From Alistipes sp. (GTDB taxonomy: Bacteria; Bacteroidota; Bacteroidia; Bacteroidales; Rikenellaceae), in NCBI GenBank assembly GCA_017937125.1, contig JAGBEH010000001.1, positions 434,001-498,000 on the forward strand: a stretch of DNA of 64,000 nucleotides. The letters are read 5' to 3'. Position numbers and translations under genes: made by a program. Shown one piece after another: positions 1-7,424 of the stretch. Every line of letters begins with the position of its first letter. Positions within the stretch are counted from its first letter, which is position 1. The notes beneath the pieces were generated by a model. It ran no database searches and was not told the DNA's origin. It was given only the letters and a program-made list of their open reading frames with translations.

Positions 1-217
1 TGGCTTCGCCTTATATACTCACGCTCGGCATAATCAAATAAATTTGCTTCTGCCCTCGCTTATTCGTATATTTGGCTTCGCCTTATATACTCTCGCTCGG
101 CATAATCAAATAAAATTTGCTTCTGCCCTCGCTTATTCGTATATTTGGCTTCGCCTTATATACTTCCGCTCGGCATAATCAAATAAATTTGCTTCTGCCC
201 TCGCTTATTCGTATATT
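1..217. repeat. Three tandem 72-73 bp repeats, each with a promoter
   Basis: Three near-identical units start at 1, 73 and 146 and end at 217; the first may continue left of the window. They differ only at a couple of bases near unit position 20 and by one extra A in the second unit. Each unit contains TTTG, a 20-bp spacer and TATATTTG, which matches the Bacteroidota promoter consensus. There are no unique spacers between copies, so this is not a CRISPR array. The array ends 23 bp before the start codon of the gene at 241. Confidence 0.9.
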
Positions 218-219
218 TG
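188..219 (+). promoter_or_regulatory. Promoter proximal to the NAGPA-like gene (third repeat copy)
   Basis: TTTG at 188-191, a 20-bp spacer and TATATTTG at 212-219 give an exact Bacteroidota sigma-ABfr-type promoter about 20 bp before the ATG at 241. Identical promoters sit at 43-74 and 116-147 in the upstream repeat copies. Confidence 0.75.
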
Positions 220-240
220 CAATTACTCTTAATTACCGAT

Positions 241-1071
241 ATGAAACGTTTGCTATTCCTGTATGTCGCCGTTGTCTTATCGACGGGATTGTCTTTCGCC
301 CAAGATGCCGATTCGCTCGCTTTCGTCTCGGCGGACTGGAAAACCGAAAAACTGCCGCGCGGGGCGGTCGCTATGACGGCCCGTATCGAACTTTTCGGCT
401 CTCATCAAACCGTCTCCGTCGTACGTTATCGCAGCGGCCGTTTCTATACGCGTATAGTGCAGACGCGCGACCTTACGCCGACGAGTACGACCGCAAAGGG
501 CCTCGGTGCCGTTGCCGCCGTCAATGCAGGATATTGGAACGTACGCAAGGTGGAGCCATCGACCTACGTTCGGATCGACGGCCACGACTGCTCGCGCACG
601 GAGAGTGCCGAGACGTTCCGCGTGAACGGAATTCTGACGATAAGCAAGCGTAAACTGGATGTGTTCGAGTGCGATACGACGCGCTACGGATATTATGCCG
701 TGCGCTACGACAATATATTGGCGTCGGGACCGGTGCTTATCGACGACGGCCGCGAGTTCGATTACAGCGACCGCACCGAAAAATTCTTCCGCCGTCACCC
801 GCGCAGTGTCATAGGTTCGACGGCCCGCGGCGAGGTCGTGATGATTGCCGTGGACGGCCGTTTCAAGGGCGATGCCGAGGGTATGACTGTCGATGAACTA
901 GTGAAGGTCTGCCGCTGGTTGGGACTGGTCGATGCCATCAATCTCGACGGGGGCGGTTCGACGACGTTGTGGAACAGTGTCGGCGGCATTATGAACCATC
1001 CTTACGACAATAAGCGGTATGACCACGAGGGCGAGCGCGCCGTGTCGAGCTGCATAGTGGCTTTGCCGTAA
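241..1071 (+). CDS. Secreted phosphodiester glycosidase family protein (NAGPA-like)
   Basis: Protein of 276 aa with an N-terminal signal peptide (about residues 1-21, ending SFAQ). The body matches the phosphodiester glycosidase (NAGPA, DUF2233) family. It has an internal V-N-A-G-Y segment, a GVPL-type region (ASGPVLIDDG), a V-D-G-R strand and the hallmark L-D-G-G-G-S-T-T motif followed by N...G. In this family such enzymes remove GlcNAc or other sugars linked through a phosphodiester; the true substrate here is unknown. It probably acts in the periplasm or at the cell surface. The ATG at 241 is preferred over an in-frame TTG at 217 because that codon overlaps the -7 box. It is transcribed alone and is convergent with the M23 gene across a shared hairpin. 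Confidence 0.85.
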   Translation: MKRLLFLYVAVVLSTGLSFAQDADSLAFVSADWKTEKLPRGAVAMTARIELFGSHQTVSVVRYRSGRFYTRIVQTRDLTPTSTTAKGLGAVAAVNAGYWNVRKVEPSTYVRIDGHDCSRTESAETFRVNGILTISKRKLDVFECDTTRYGYYAVRYDNILASGPVLIDDGREFDYSDRTEKFFRRHPRSVIGSTARGEVVMIAVDGRFKGDAEGMTVDELVKVCRWLGLVDAINLDGGGSTTLWNSVGGIMNHPYDNKRYDHEGERAVSSCIVALP

Positions 1072-1154
1072 GAATGCGAATCCTGAATATTGAAACGTCG
1101 GCGGACGGATGCCGAAAATGAAGCGGCTTTCCGATAAGCCGTATTCGAATGATT

Positions 1155-1188
1155 ACACCCCCGTCGAACTATGTTCCGACGGGGGTGT
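1155..1188. terminator. Bidirectional terminator hairpin
   Basis: ACACCCCCGTCGAA (1155-1168) pairs with TTCCGACGGGGGTGT (1174-1188), apart from one extra base. It lies between the convergent NAGPA-like and M23 genes and can serve both. Confidence 0.75.
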
Positions 1189-1235
1189 TTCCCGATTGAG
1201 GGACGTGTCGGACATTCCCGACCTTCGTCCGAATG

Positions 1236-2984
1236 CTATCTGATAAATTCTCCGCGCCACGTCGCCGTGTTGCCGCAGTTGTCGGTGACGGTCAGCGTAA
1301 GGAGGTGCTTCATTCCGCGGGCATAATGCAGGTGGTCGAACCTGTGATACATAGTGCCGCGTACGGGCGAATAGTCTATCGGCACCCATTTGCCGTCGAT
1401 CGAGGCCGAATACTCCTTTATTCCCGAGAAGTTGTCTTTTACCGAGAATGCGAGGCCTTTGCACTTGCGTAAATCTCCGTTTATTTGGAATTCGGGCGTT
1501 ATGGACGGCGGTACGGTGTCGGCTGCCAGATAAAATTTCCCGAAACGCCGTGTGCGTGCCGTCACTCTGCCGTTGCGGTACTCTCCGCCGACATAGGATG
1601 CTTTGCCCTTCGCCGATATGGTCGCAAGAGCCGTTTTGCCCTGCATATTCTGCGGAACGAACGCTTTTATCGATAACGTTGCGGCCGTTTGCAGCGGCGT
1701 GTGGGCATTCATAACTTCATACACGGGCGACAGTATGGTTATAGTTGAATCCGCAGGTACCTGCATATCGGTTATGCCGCAGCTGAAAACCGCAGACTCG
1801 TAGAGCGCTTTTTTCGGGATAGAGATATGTATATCCCCGCAGTCGTACTCGAACGGTTCGTTGCGGTCGATGACGGCAGCCCCTTCCGTCTCGGGCATAT
1901 GCGGCGGTTCGGCACCTCCGATTATTTCGAACTCGAGGACGGATACGTTGCGGCAGTCGTCTTCAGCCTCGATGCGTATGCGGCGGTGCTCGTCAGATCG
2001 TGCCGTGATCAGCGCCCTGTTTTGCAATACCGTGTAAAACTCGTCCCGACTGCCTTCGAGTGCGGACAGACGTATGACTTCGCAGCGCGCCGAAAGCTGC
2101 ATAGGGTAGCAGGATACGGCATTGCAATACCGCGAGACGTCGAACGTGTATCCGTCCATCCTGTATTCGAAAACGGTCTCTCCGTCGAGCGACTCGCTGA
2201 CGCGATATACTCCGAAACGGTTGTGCACGTCGTTTTTGCGGTCTGTGGTTTCGAGAATGAAATATCCTTTCGGGGCTACCCGTACGGGCTTTGCGACCGA
2301 ATAGCGTCCCTGTCTGTCGCGGCGTATTTCTATGCGTTGCGGTTGCGTACGGATCGGTACGCGGCCCGTACTGTCTATGGCTACGTAGTGCAACCCGCAG
2401 ATTATCGGCGGAATGGTGTCGCGTACGTCGATAAGTCCGTGCGCTATGGTATTCAGAGTGCGTTGCGTACGGCTGTCCCGGATTTCGAAATGCAGATGCG
2501 GGCCGAACGAGTTGCCCGTATTGCCCGATAGCGCTATGGTCTCTCCGCGTGCTACGGTGATTTCGCCCTCGCGGAGGAAAATATCTATCGAGTTGCGTTT
2601 AGACCGATAACGTTCGGCCGTGACGATGGAATCTATGTCGTTGCGGAATGCCGACAAATGCCCGTAGACGGATGTCGTCCCGTTCGGATGCACGATGTAC
2701 AGAGCACGTCCGTATCCCGACGGCTTGTCAGCTATGCGCGAAACATATCCGTCGGCTGCGGCCACTACCCGCTTGCCCTCTACGCCGTCGGTCTTGATGT
2801 CGATGCCCGAGTGGAAGTGGTCGGGACGCATCTCCCCGAAATTGGCGGAGCAAAGCCCTGCGACCCCGAGTACGGGATACGTGTAGTAATCAGGCTCGGG
2901 CGTCTGCGCCCGAGCTACGGTTACGGTCAATGAAAGAAGCGCCGCAAGTGCGGGCGCAGATCTGCGTATGTCGAATATTCGCAT
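1236..2984 (-). CDS. Secreted M23 family metallopeptidase (LytM-type)
   Basis: Protein of 582 aa with a signal peptide of about 26 residues (ends ARA-Q). A zinc peptidase domain follows at about residues 35-175. It shows the family metal ligands H-S-G-I-D (His58, Asp62), a Y-G-H-L segment near 107-110 and H-L-H-F-E at 163-167. M23 enzymes cut peptidoglycan cross-bridges or, when degenerate, activate amidases; here all ligands are present. The long C-terminal region (about 180-582) is beta-rich and I do not recognise a named domain in it. The start codon lies 4 bp after the recX stop, so it is the last gene of the lptB-aroA-aroC-prmC-recX-M23 operon. Confidence 0.88.
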   Translation of the reverse strand: MRIFDIRRSAPALAALLSLTVTVARAQTPEPDYYTYPVLGVAGLCSANFGEMRPDHFHSGIDIKTDGVEGKRVVAAADGYVSRIADKPSGYGRALYIVHPNGTTSVYGHLSAFRNDIDSIVTAERYRSKRNSIDIFLREGEITVARGETIALSGNTGNSFGPHLHFEIRDSRTQRTLNTIAHGLIDVRDTIPPIICGLHYVAIDSTGRVPIRTQPQRIEIRRDRQGRYSVAKPVRVAPKGYFILETTDRKNDVHNRFGVYRVSESLDGETVFEYRMDGYTFDVSRYCNAVSCYPMQLSARCEVIRLSALEGSRDEFYTVLQNRALITARSDEHRRIRIEAEDDCRNVSVLEFEIIGGAEPPHMPETEGAAVIDRNEPFEYDCGDIHISIPKKALYESAVFSCGITDMQVPADSTITILSPVYEVMNAHTPLQTAATLSIKAFVPQNMQGKTALATISAKGKASYVGGEYRNGRVTARTRRFGKFYLAADTVPPSITPEFQINGDLRKCKGLAFSVKDNFSGIKEYSASIDGKWVPIDYSPVRGTMYHRFDHLHYARGMKHLLTLTVTDNCGNTATWRGEFIR

Positions 2985-2988
2985 CGGT

Positions 2989-3477
2989 CTATTCTTCGGT
3001 ATGAATCAGTTGCGCGACAGTCTCGGCGACGGTTTCGAAATCGTAACCGAGCGACAGTCCGTAGCGCATAAGTTTGTTTTTCAGTTCGTAGGGCGTAGCG
3101 TACTTTACGCTCTGCATCTTGCGTTCGAGCCGTGCCGTCAGGCGTTGTCCCATACTTTCGCTGTCGGTCTGCTCCAACGCTTGCTCTATGACGGCCGCGT
3201 CTATGCCCTTCGCTCGCAGTGCCGTACGTATCTTGTGGGCACCCCAACCGCTGAATTTCAGCTTGTCGCGAACGAACGATTCGGCATAACGGCTGTCGTC
3301 GATGAACTTCATCCCTATGAGTTTGCGCAGTACGTCCTGACGTTGCGACGGCTCCACTCCCCACGTCCGCATAAGCCGCAGGGCATCTCCCGAGGAACGC
3401 TCGGCACGTGCCGCAAGTCGCATAAGTGATGCGAGTGCCTGCTCGGGCGTCTTCGTACGTTTCACTTTCGGCAGCAT
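2989..3477 (-). CDS. recX: Regulatory protein RecX
   Basis: Protein of 162 aa matching the RecX family: small, basic, built of three-helix repeats, with the typical D-D-x-R-Y-A-x-x-F-V-R-D-K segment and the W-G-x-x-K-I-R repeat. RecX binds RecA filaments and limits strand exchange. A longer in-frame reading extends to 3588, but the ATG at 3477 starts the RecX homology (MLPKVKR) and the extra part overlaps prmC. With this start the gene overlaps the prmC 3' end by 16 bp. recA is not in the window. Confidence 0.88.
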   Translation of the reverse strand: MLPKVKRTKTPEQALASLMRLAARAERSSGDALRLMRTWGVEPSQRQDVLRKLIGMKFIDDSRYAESFVRDKLKFSGWGAHKIRTALRAKGIDAAVIEQALEQTDSESMGQRLTARLERKMQSVKYATPYELKNKLMRYGLSLGYDFETVAETVAQLIHTEE

Positions 3478-4304
3478 ACTATTCTCGGTTTGGCGTTTAT
3501 GTCGTCGCGTACGGTAATGTCGCGGTAGCCTTTTTCTGCAAGCATCGCGGCCGTTCGTTCGGCATACAGTTCGTGAACCTCGAACCATAGACTGCCGCCG
3601 TCGCGCAGAAGTTTGCGCCCCGCATCGGCTATGGCTTCGTAAAACATCAACGGCCTTGCATCGTCTACGAAGAGCGCTTCGTGCGGCTCGTACCCGACGA
3701 CGTTGCGGTGCATCGAGCCCATATCGCCTCGCGGGATGTATGGCGGGTTGGAGACTGCCGTGTCGAACTCGCCCTCGACGAGACGTTCGGCCCCCGCCAG
3801 AACGTCGCCCTCGACGAACGTTATCTCAGCTGCGAGCCGTGCGGCATTGCGCCGCGCATAACATAACGCTTTGTCGGATATGTCTATTGCCGTTACGCGG
3901 CTGTTTTTTATCCGTTTCGCCAGTGATATCGCTATGCATCCGCTACCTGTGCAGAGGTCGAGAATACGGCCGCCCTCTTCGGCGGTATCGCATATGGCGG
4001 CGACCAGCTCTTCGGTTTCGGGGCGGGGGATGAGCACTCCCTCGCCGACTTCGAAGTCGAACCCGCAGAATTCGCAATGTCCCAGCACATACTGCACGGG
4101 ACGTCCTGCGGCTAATTGTTCCGTAACCTCCGTCAGCCGCTCGTCGGTTATGGCCGACTGTTCGTCGGAACGGGCTATGAGACGGGAAAAATCCATCTTC
4201 TCGAGATCGGCGGCGACCATACGGGCTATGTTCTCGGCTTCGCGTCGGTCGTAAAGGTGCGTAACGGCATCGGCTATATGTTTCAGGACTTCGCGGCGTG
4301 TCAT
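3462..4304 (-). CDS. prmC: Peptide chain release factor N5-glutamine methyltransferase PrmC
   Basis: Protein of 280 aa. It has an N-terminal helical domain and a SAM methyltransferase domain with R-P-E-T-E-E-L, the G-x-G-like D-L-C-T-G-S-G-C SAM loop, and the N-P-P-Y catalytic motif. PrmC methylates the GGQ glutamine of release factors RF1/RF2, and the length is normal for the family. The open frame runs far upstream, but that part is only a shadow of aroC. The ATG at 4304 overlaps the aroC stop by 4 bp (ATGA), typical of translational coupling. Confidence 0.93.
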   Translation of the reverse strand: MTRREVLKHIADAVTHLYDRREAENIARMVAADLEKMDFSRLIARSDEQSAITDERLTEVTEQLAAGRPVQYVLGHCEFCGFDFEVGEGVLIPRPETEELVAAICDTAEEGGRILDLCTGSGCIAISLAKRIKNSRVTAIDISDKALCYARRNAARLAAEITFVEGDVLAGAERLVEGEFDTAVSNPPYIPRGDMGSMHRNVVGYEPHEALFVDDARPLMFYEAIADAGRKLLRDGGSLWFEVHELYAERTAAMLAEKGYRDITVRDDINAKPRIVCCRK

Positions 4305-5281
4305 TGTTGCGAGAGGTATAGCTCCGCCAGCGCTATGGCCGCAACGGCTTCGATTACGATGCGTGCGCGGACGGCTATGCAGGCGTCGTGGCGGCCTCCG
4401 ATTGCGAGCGGAGCCACCCGCCCGAGTTCGAAATCGAATGTCTCCTGCGGAAGAGCGATGCTCGCCGTCGGTTTTACGGCGGCTCTTACTACCAGCGTGT
4501 TGCCGTTCGTGAGGCCTCCGTTGATGCCTCCTTCGTTGTTGGTTGCCGTTCTGCCGTCCGCATCGGTTATGCGGTCGTTGCGTTCGGATCCGCGCAGACG
4601 TACGCCCTCGAATCCCGAGCCGAACTCTATGCCTTTGACGGCAGGTACGGAAAACAGGAGATGGCTTATTACGCTTTCGGCAGAGTCGAAAAACGGCTCT
4701 CCGAGACCGACGGGCAGCCCGTCGATGCGGCATTCTATAACTCCGCCGACCGAATCGCCGTCGGCAATCGCCGCCGAGATTATCCCGTCGAACTTTTCGC
4801 GTTCGCGGCATCCTCCTATTTCGATTATTTCGCTCGCGAACCGTACTCCGTTCAGGATCTTTTTCGCTATTACGCCCGCAGCCACGAGCGCCACGGTCAT
4901 ACGCCCCGAGAACTGCCCGCTGCCGCGGAGGTCGATCTCGCTGCCGTAGCGATGCTCGGCAACGAAGTCGATGTGCGACGGGCGCGGATGTCTGCGGAAT
5001 CGGTCGTAGTCGCCCGATCGTGTATTTTCGTTGCGGAAAGTTACGGTTACTCTCCCGCCCGTCGTATGGCCGCCGATGGTCCCTTCGATCTGGGGGATGT
5101 CGCTTTCGCGCCGCGGCGTAGAGCCGAGCGCACCCGCACGCCGTGCGGCCAGATCCTCTTCGAAATCCTCTGCGGCGAGAGGTATACCCGCAGGTATGCC
5201 GTCGATGCGGATACCGACGCATTCGGCGTGCGATGCGCCGAATATCTCCATCCTGAATCTGTTCCCGAAACTGTTGTGCAT
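4301..5281 (-). CDS. aroC: Chorismate synthase, divergent motifs
   Basis: Protein of 326 aa that aligns end to end with chorismate synthase, which makes chorismate from EPSP with reduced FMN. It is somewhat shorter than the usual 350-390 aa. Both motif histidines survive: F-G-A-S-H-A near the N-terminus and P-R-P-S-H-I-D around residue 100. Several otherwise near-invariant positions have changed, however. G-E-S-H-G became G-A-S-H-A, P-G-H-A-D became P-S-H-I-D, and the R-G-G-G-H-F-S-G-R type loop became R-G-S-G-Q-F-S-G-R. It sits 1 bp after aroA in the same operon, so an aromatic-pathway role is well supported; full activity is an inference. Confidence 0.88.
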   Translation of the reverse strand: MHNSFGNRFRMEIFGASHAECVGIRIDGIPAGIPLAAEDFEEDLAARRAGALGSTPRRESDIPQIEGTIGGHTTGGRVTVTFRNENTRSGDYDRFRRHPRPSHIDFVAEHRYGSEIDLRGSGQFSGRMTVALVAAGVIAKKILNGVRFASEIIEIGGCREREKFDGIISAAIADGDSVGGVIECRIDGLPVGLGEPFFDSAESVISHLLFSVPAVKGIEFGSGFEGVRLRGSERNDRITDADGRTATNNEGGINGGLTNGNTLVVRAAVKPTASIALPQETFDFELGRVAPLAIGGRHDACIAVRARIVIEAVAAIALAELYLSQQ

Positions 5282-5282
5282 A

Positions 5283-6530
5283 CTATTCTTTCCTGAGCGT
5301 TTCCAAATCGGCGAAGAACGTGGGGTAACTTTTGGCGACGGCTTCAGCCCCCGATATCGTGACCTCGCCGTCGCTGCGCAGGGCCGATACGGCGAGCGAC
5401 ATAGCTATGCGGTGGTCTCCGTGGCTGTCGGTATGCGCCGAACGTATCTCGCCGCCGCGAATGCGCATAACGTTCTCGGTGTCGATGTCTATCTCTATGC
5501 CCAACTTGCCGTACTCTTCCTTGAGCGTCTCGGCACGGTTGCTCTCTTTGTGCTCCAGCCGCGAGGTGCCGATGATCGTGCTCGTCCCCTCGGCCGCTGC
5601 GGCGAGCGCCACCAGCGCGGGGAACAGATCGGGTGAATTGGTCGCGTCGAATTCGAAGGCGTGCAGCTCGCGGTGCGCCGCAGTGACGGAATGTTCTTCG
5701 TTTATGAGCGAAGCACCAGCGTGTATCAACGCTTCGCAGACCGCCGTGTCCGCCTGCTTCGAGAGTGACGAGATGTTGTCCGCCGTAACTTCGCCGGCTA
5801 CGGCTCCCGCGACGAGCAGCATAGCCGCTGCGCTCCAGTCGCCCTCGATGTCGTAGTCGGCGGCCGTGTACCTCTGTCCGCCCTCGATGAAGAATTCTGT
5901 ATAGTCGTTGTGGAGTATGTTGCAGCCGAAACGGCGCGCCGTCTCGACTGTCATATCTATATAAGGTGTGGATGTCGCCCCTTCGACATGGAGCGTGGTG
6001 TCGCCGACGGCCATAGGCAGGGCGAGCAGCAGCCCCGTGATGAATTGCGACGATACCGAGCCGTCTACCGTTATTTCGCCGCCGCGTATGGGCCCGCAAA
6101 CCTCTATGGGCAGATACCCTCCGCCGTCGCGCACCTGAACGCCGAGCTGCCGCAAGGGCTCTATCATCATAGCCATAGGCCTGTGCAGCAGCGTGCCCCG
6201 CCCCTCGATTACAACGGGGCGGTCCCATAACGAAGCGATGGGGGTGAAAAGGCGTGTGGCCAGACCCGATTCGCCGACATTCAGAGTGTCGGCTTTCGGC
6301 GAGAATCCGCCCGTGACGGCCAAGGTGGTGGCATCCGTGCGAACCACTTCGGCGCCGAGCGCTTCGATGCAGTGCATCGCCGAGAGCGTGTCGTCGCAGA
6401 ATTCGATGTTGCGCAGTGTCGTCGTGCCTTCGGCGAGCAGTGAAAGAGCCAGTGCACGTTGTGCGTAGCTCTTGGAACAGGGGGGAGTGATGCGACCTTC
6501 GAGTCGCCCGCGCGGGACGGATGTGTCCAT
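5283..6530 (-). CDS. aroA: 3-phosphoshikimate 1-carboxyvinyltransferase (EPSP synthase)
   Basis: Protein of 415 aa with the EPSP synthase fold. It joins shikimate-3-phosphate and PEP, the step before AroC. Visible landmarks are the N-terminal P-P-C-S-K-S-Y-A-Q-R-A, which replaces the common PGDKS-x-x-x-R, then V-G-E-S-G-L-A-T-R in place of GNAGTAxR, a D-x-x-N-S-P-D-L-F-P segment, R-L-E-H-K-E-S-N-R and D-H-R-I-A-M. The variant motifs mark a divergent subfamily but keep the key Lys, Arg and Asp residues. The gene starts 41 bp after lptB and is followed at once by aroC. Confidence 0.92.
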   Translation of the reverse strand: MDTSVPRGRLEGRITPPCSKSYAQRALALSLLAEGTTTLRNIEFCDDTLSAMHCIEALGAEVVRTDATTLAVTGGFSPKADTLNVGESGLATRLFTPIASLWDRPVVIEGRGTLLHRPMAMMIEPLRQLGVQVRDGGGYLPIEVCGPIRGGEITVDGSVSSQFITGLLLALPMAVGDTTLHVEGATSTPYIDMTVETARRFGCNILHNDYTEFFIEGGQRYTAADYDIEGDWSAAAMLLVAGAVAGEVTADNISSLSKQADTAVCEALIHAGASLINEEHSVTAAHRELHAFEFDATNSPDLFPALVALAAAAEGTSTIIGTSRLEHKESNRAETLKEEYGKLGIEIDIDTENVMRIRGGEIRSAHTDSHGDHRIAMSLAVSALRSDGEVTISGAEAVAKSYPTFFADLETLRKE

Positions 6531-6571
6531 ATGAATCCGATATTCGTTAATGTTTCAGTGGATGCGGTGCG

Positions 6572-7336
6572 TTATTTTTCGGGTTCGAAACGGTGATTGC
6601 GTTTCAGCTCGAAATTCTTGCCGAGATAGACTCGGCGCACCATTTCGTCGTTGGCCAGATCTTCGGCCGTTCCCGTCTTCAGTATCTTGCCTTCGTAGAG
6701 CAGGTAGGTGCGGTCGGTTATGGCGAGTGTCTCATCGACGTTGTGGTCGGTGATTATGACGCCTATGTTTTTGTCCTTCAACGTCGCTACGATGCTCTGG
6801 ATGTCCTCCACGGCAATAGGGTCCACACCCGCGAACGGCTCGTCGAGCAGGATGAATGCGGGGTTTATCGCCACGGCACGGGCGATCTCCGTGCGGCGGC
6901 GCTCGCCGCCCGAGAGCTGTATACCCATACTTTTGCGCACTTTTTGCAGACGGAACTCTTCGATGAGGGCTTCGCAGCGTTCGGTGCGATACTCTTTCGA
7001 GTAGTCGGTCATTTCGAGCACAGCCTTTATGTTGTCCTCGACCGACAGGCGGCGGAATACCGATGCTTCCTGAGCCAGATAGCCGACACCCATTTGTGCA
7101 CGTCGGTAGACGGGCTCTTTGGTCAGCTCTATGGTGGTGCCGTCGTCGTGCTGGAGAAATATCTGGCCTTCGTTCGGCTTGATGAGGCCCACGATCATAT
7201 AGAACGATGTGGTTTTCCCCGCACCGTTGGGTCCCAGCAGCCCGACTATTTCTCCCTGATTGACATCTATGGAGACATGATCGACGACGGTTCGCGATTT
7301 GTATTTCTTGACAAGATCGGTTGTGAAAAGTCGCAT
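6572..7336 (-). CDS. lptB: LPS export ABC transporter ATP-binding protein LptB
   Basis: Protein of 254 aa. It has Walker A G-P-N-G-A-G-K-T (residues 35-42), the Q-loop G-Y-L-A-Q-E-A-S, an L-S-G-G-E-R-R-R signature and Walker [13 protein letters not shown]. These exact spellings are characteristic of LptB, the ATPase that powers LPS extraction by LptFG. It is the first gene of the six-gene minus-strand operon and is divergent from recQ. The C-terminal extension (about residues 235-254) is lysine- and arginine-rich. Confidence 0.93.
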   Translation of the reverse strand: MRLFTTDLVKKYKSRTVVDHVSIDVNQGEIVGLLGPNGAGKTTSFYMIVGLIKPNEGQIFLQHDDGTTIELTKEPVYRRAQMGVGYLAQEASVFRRLSVEDNIKAVLEMTDYSKEYRTERCEALIEEFRLQKVRKSMGIQLSGGERRRTEIARAVAINPAFILLDEPFAGVDPIAVEDIQSIVATLKDKNIGVIITDHNVDETLAITDRTYLLYEGKILKTGTAEDLANDEMVRRVYLGKNFELKRNHRFEPEK

Positions 7337-7354
7337 TCCGGTATTAATTTTTTA

Positions 7355-7394
7355 CAAAGTTATTATAAAAATTCGAAATAAAGTTTTATCTTTG
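7355..7394. promoter_or_regulatory. Divergent -7 boxes for lptB (minus) and recQ (plus)
   Basis: On the minus strand TAACTTTG (7355-7362) lies 19 bp before the lptB ATG. On the plus strand TATCTTTG (7387-7394) lies 31 bp before the recQ ATG. Both match TAnnTTTG. Neither has a clear TTTG -33 box. Confidence 0.45.
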
Positions 7395-7424
7395 ACTTAA
7401 AATTGAGAAATCGGAAAACGGGCG

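Noticed and set aside
1-217. CRISPR array
   Set aside because: The repeats are directly adjacent with no unique spacers, are too long, and no cas genes are near.
117-653. 178-aa ORF crossing the tandem repeats
   Set aside because: It translates the repeat unit and then the wrong frame of the NAGPA-like gene.
3478-3588. Longer RecX start
   Set aside because: The extra 37 codons are an out-of-frame overlap with prmC and do not resemble RecX.
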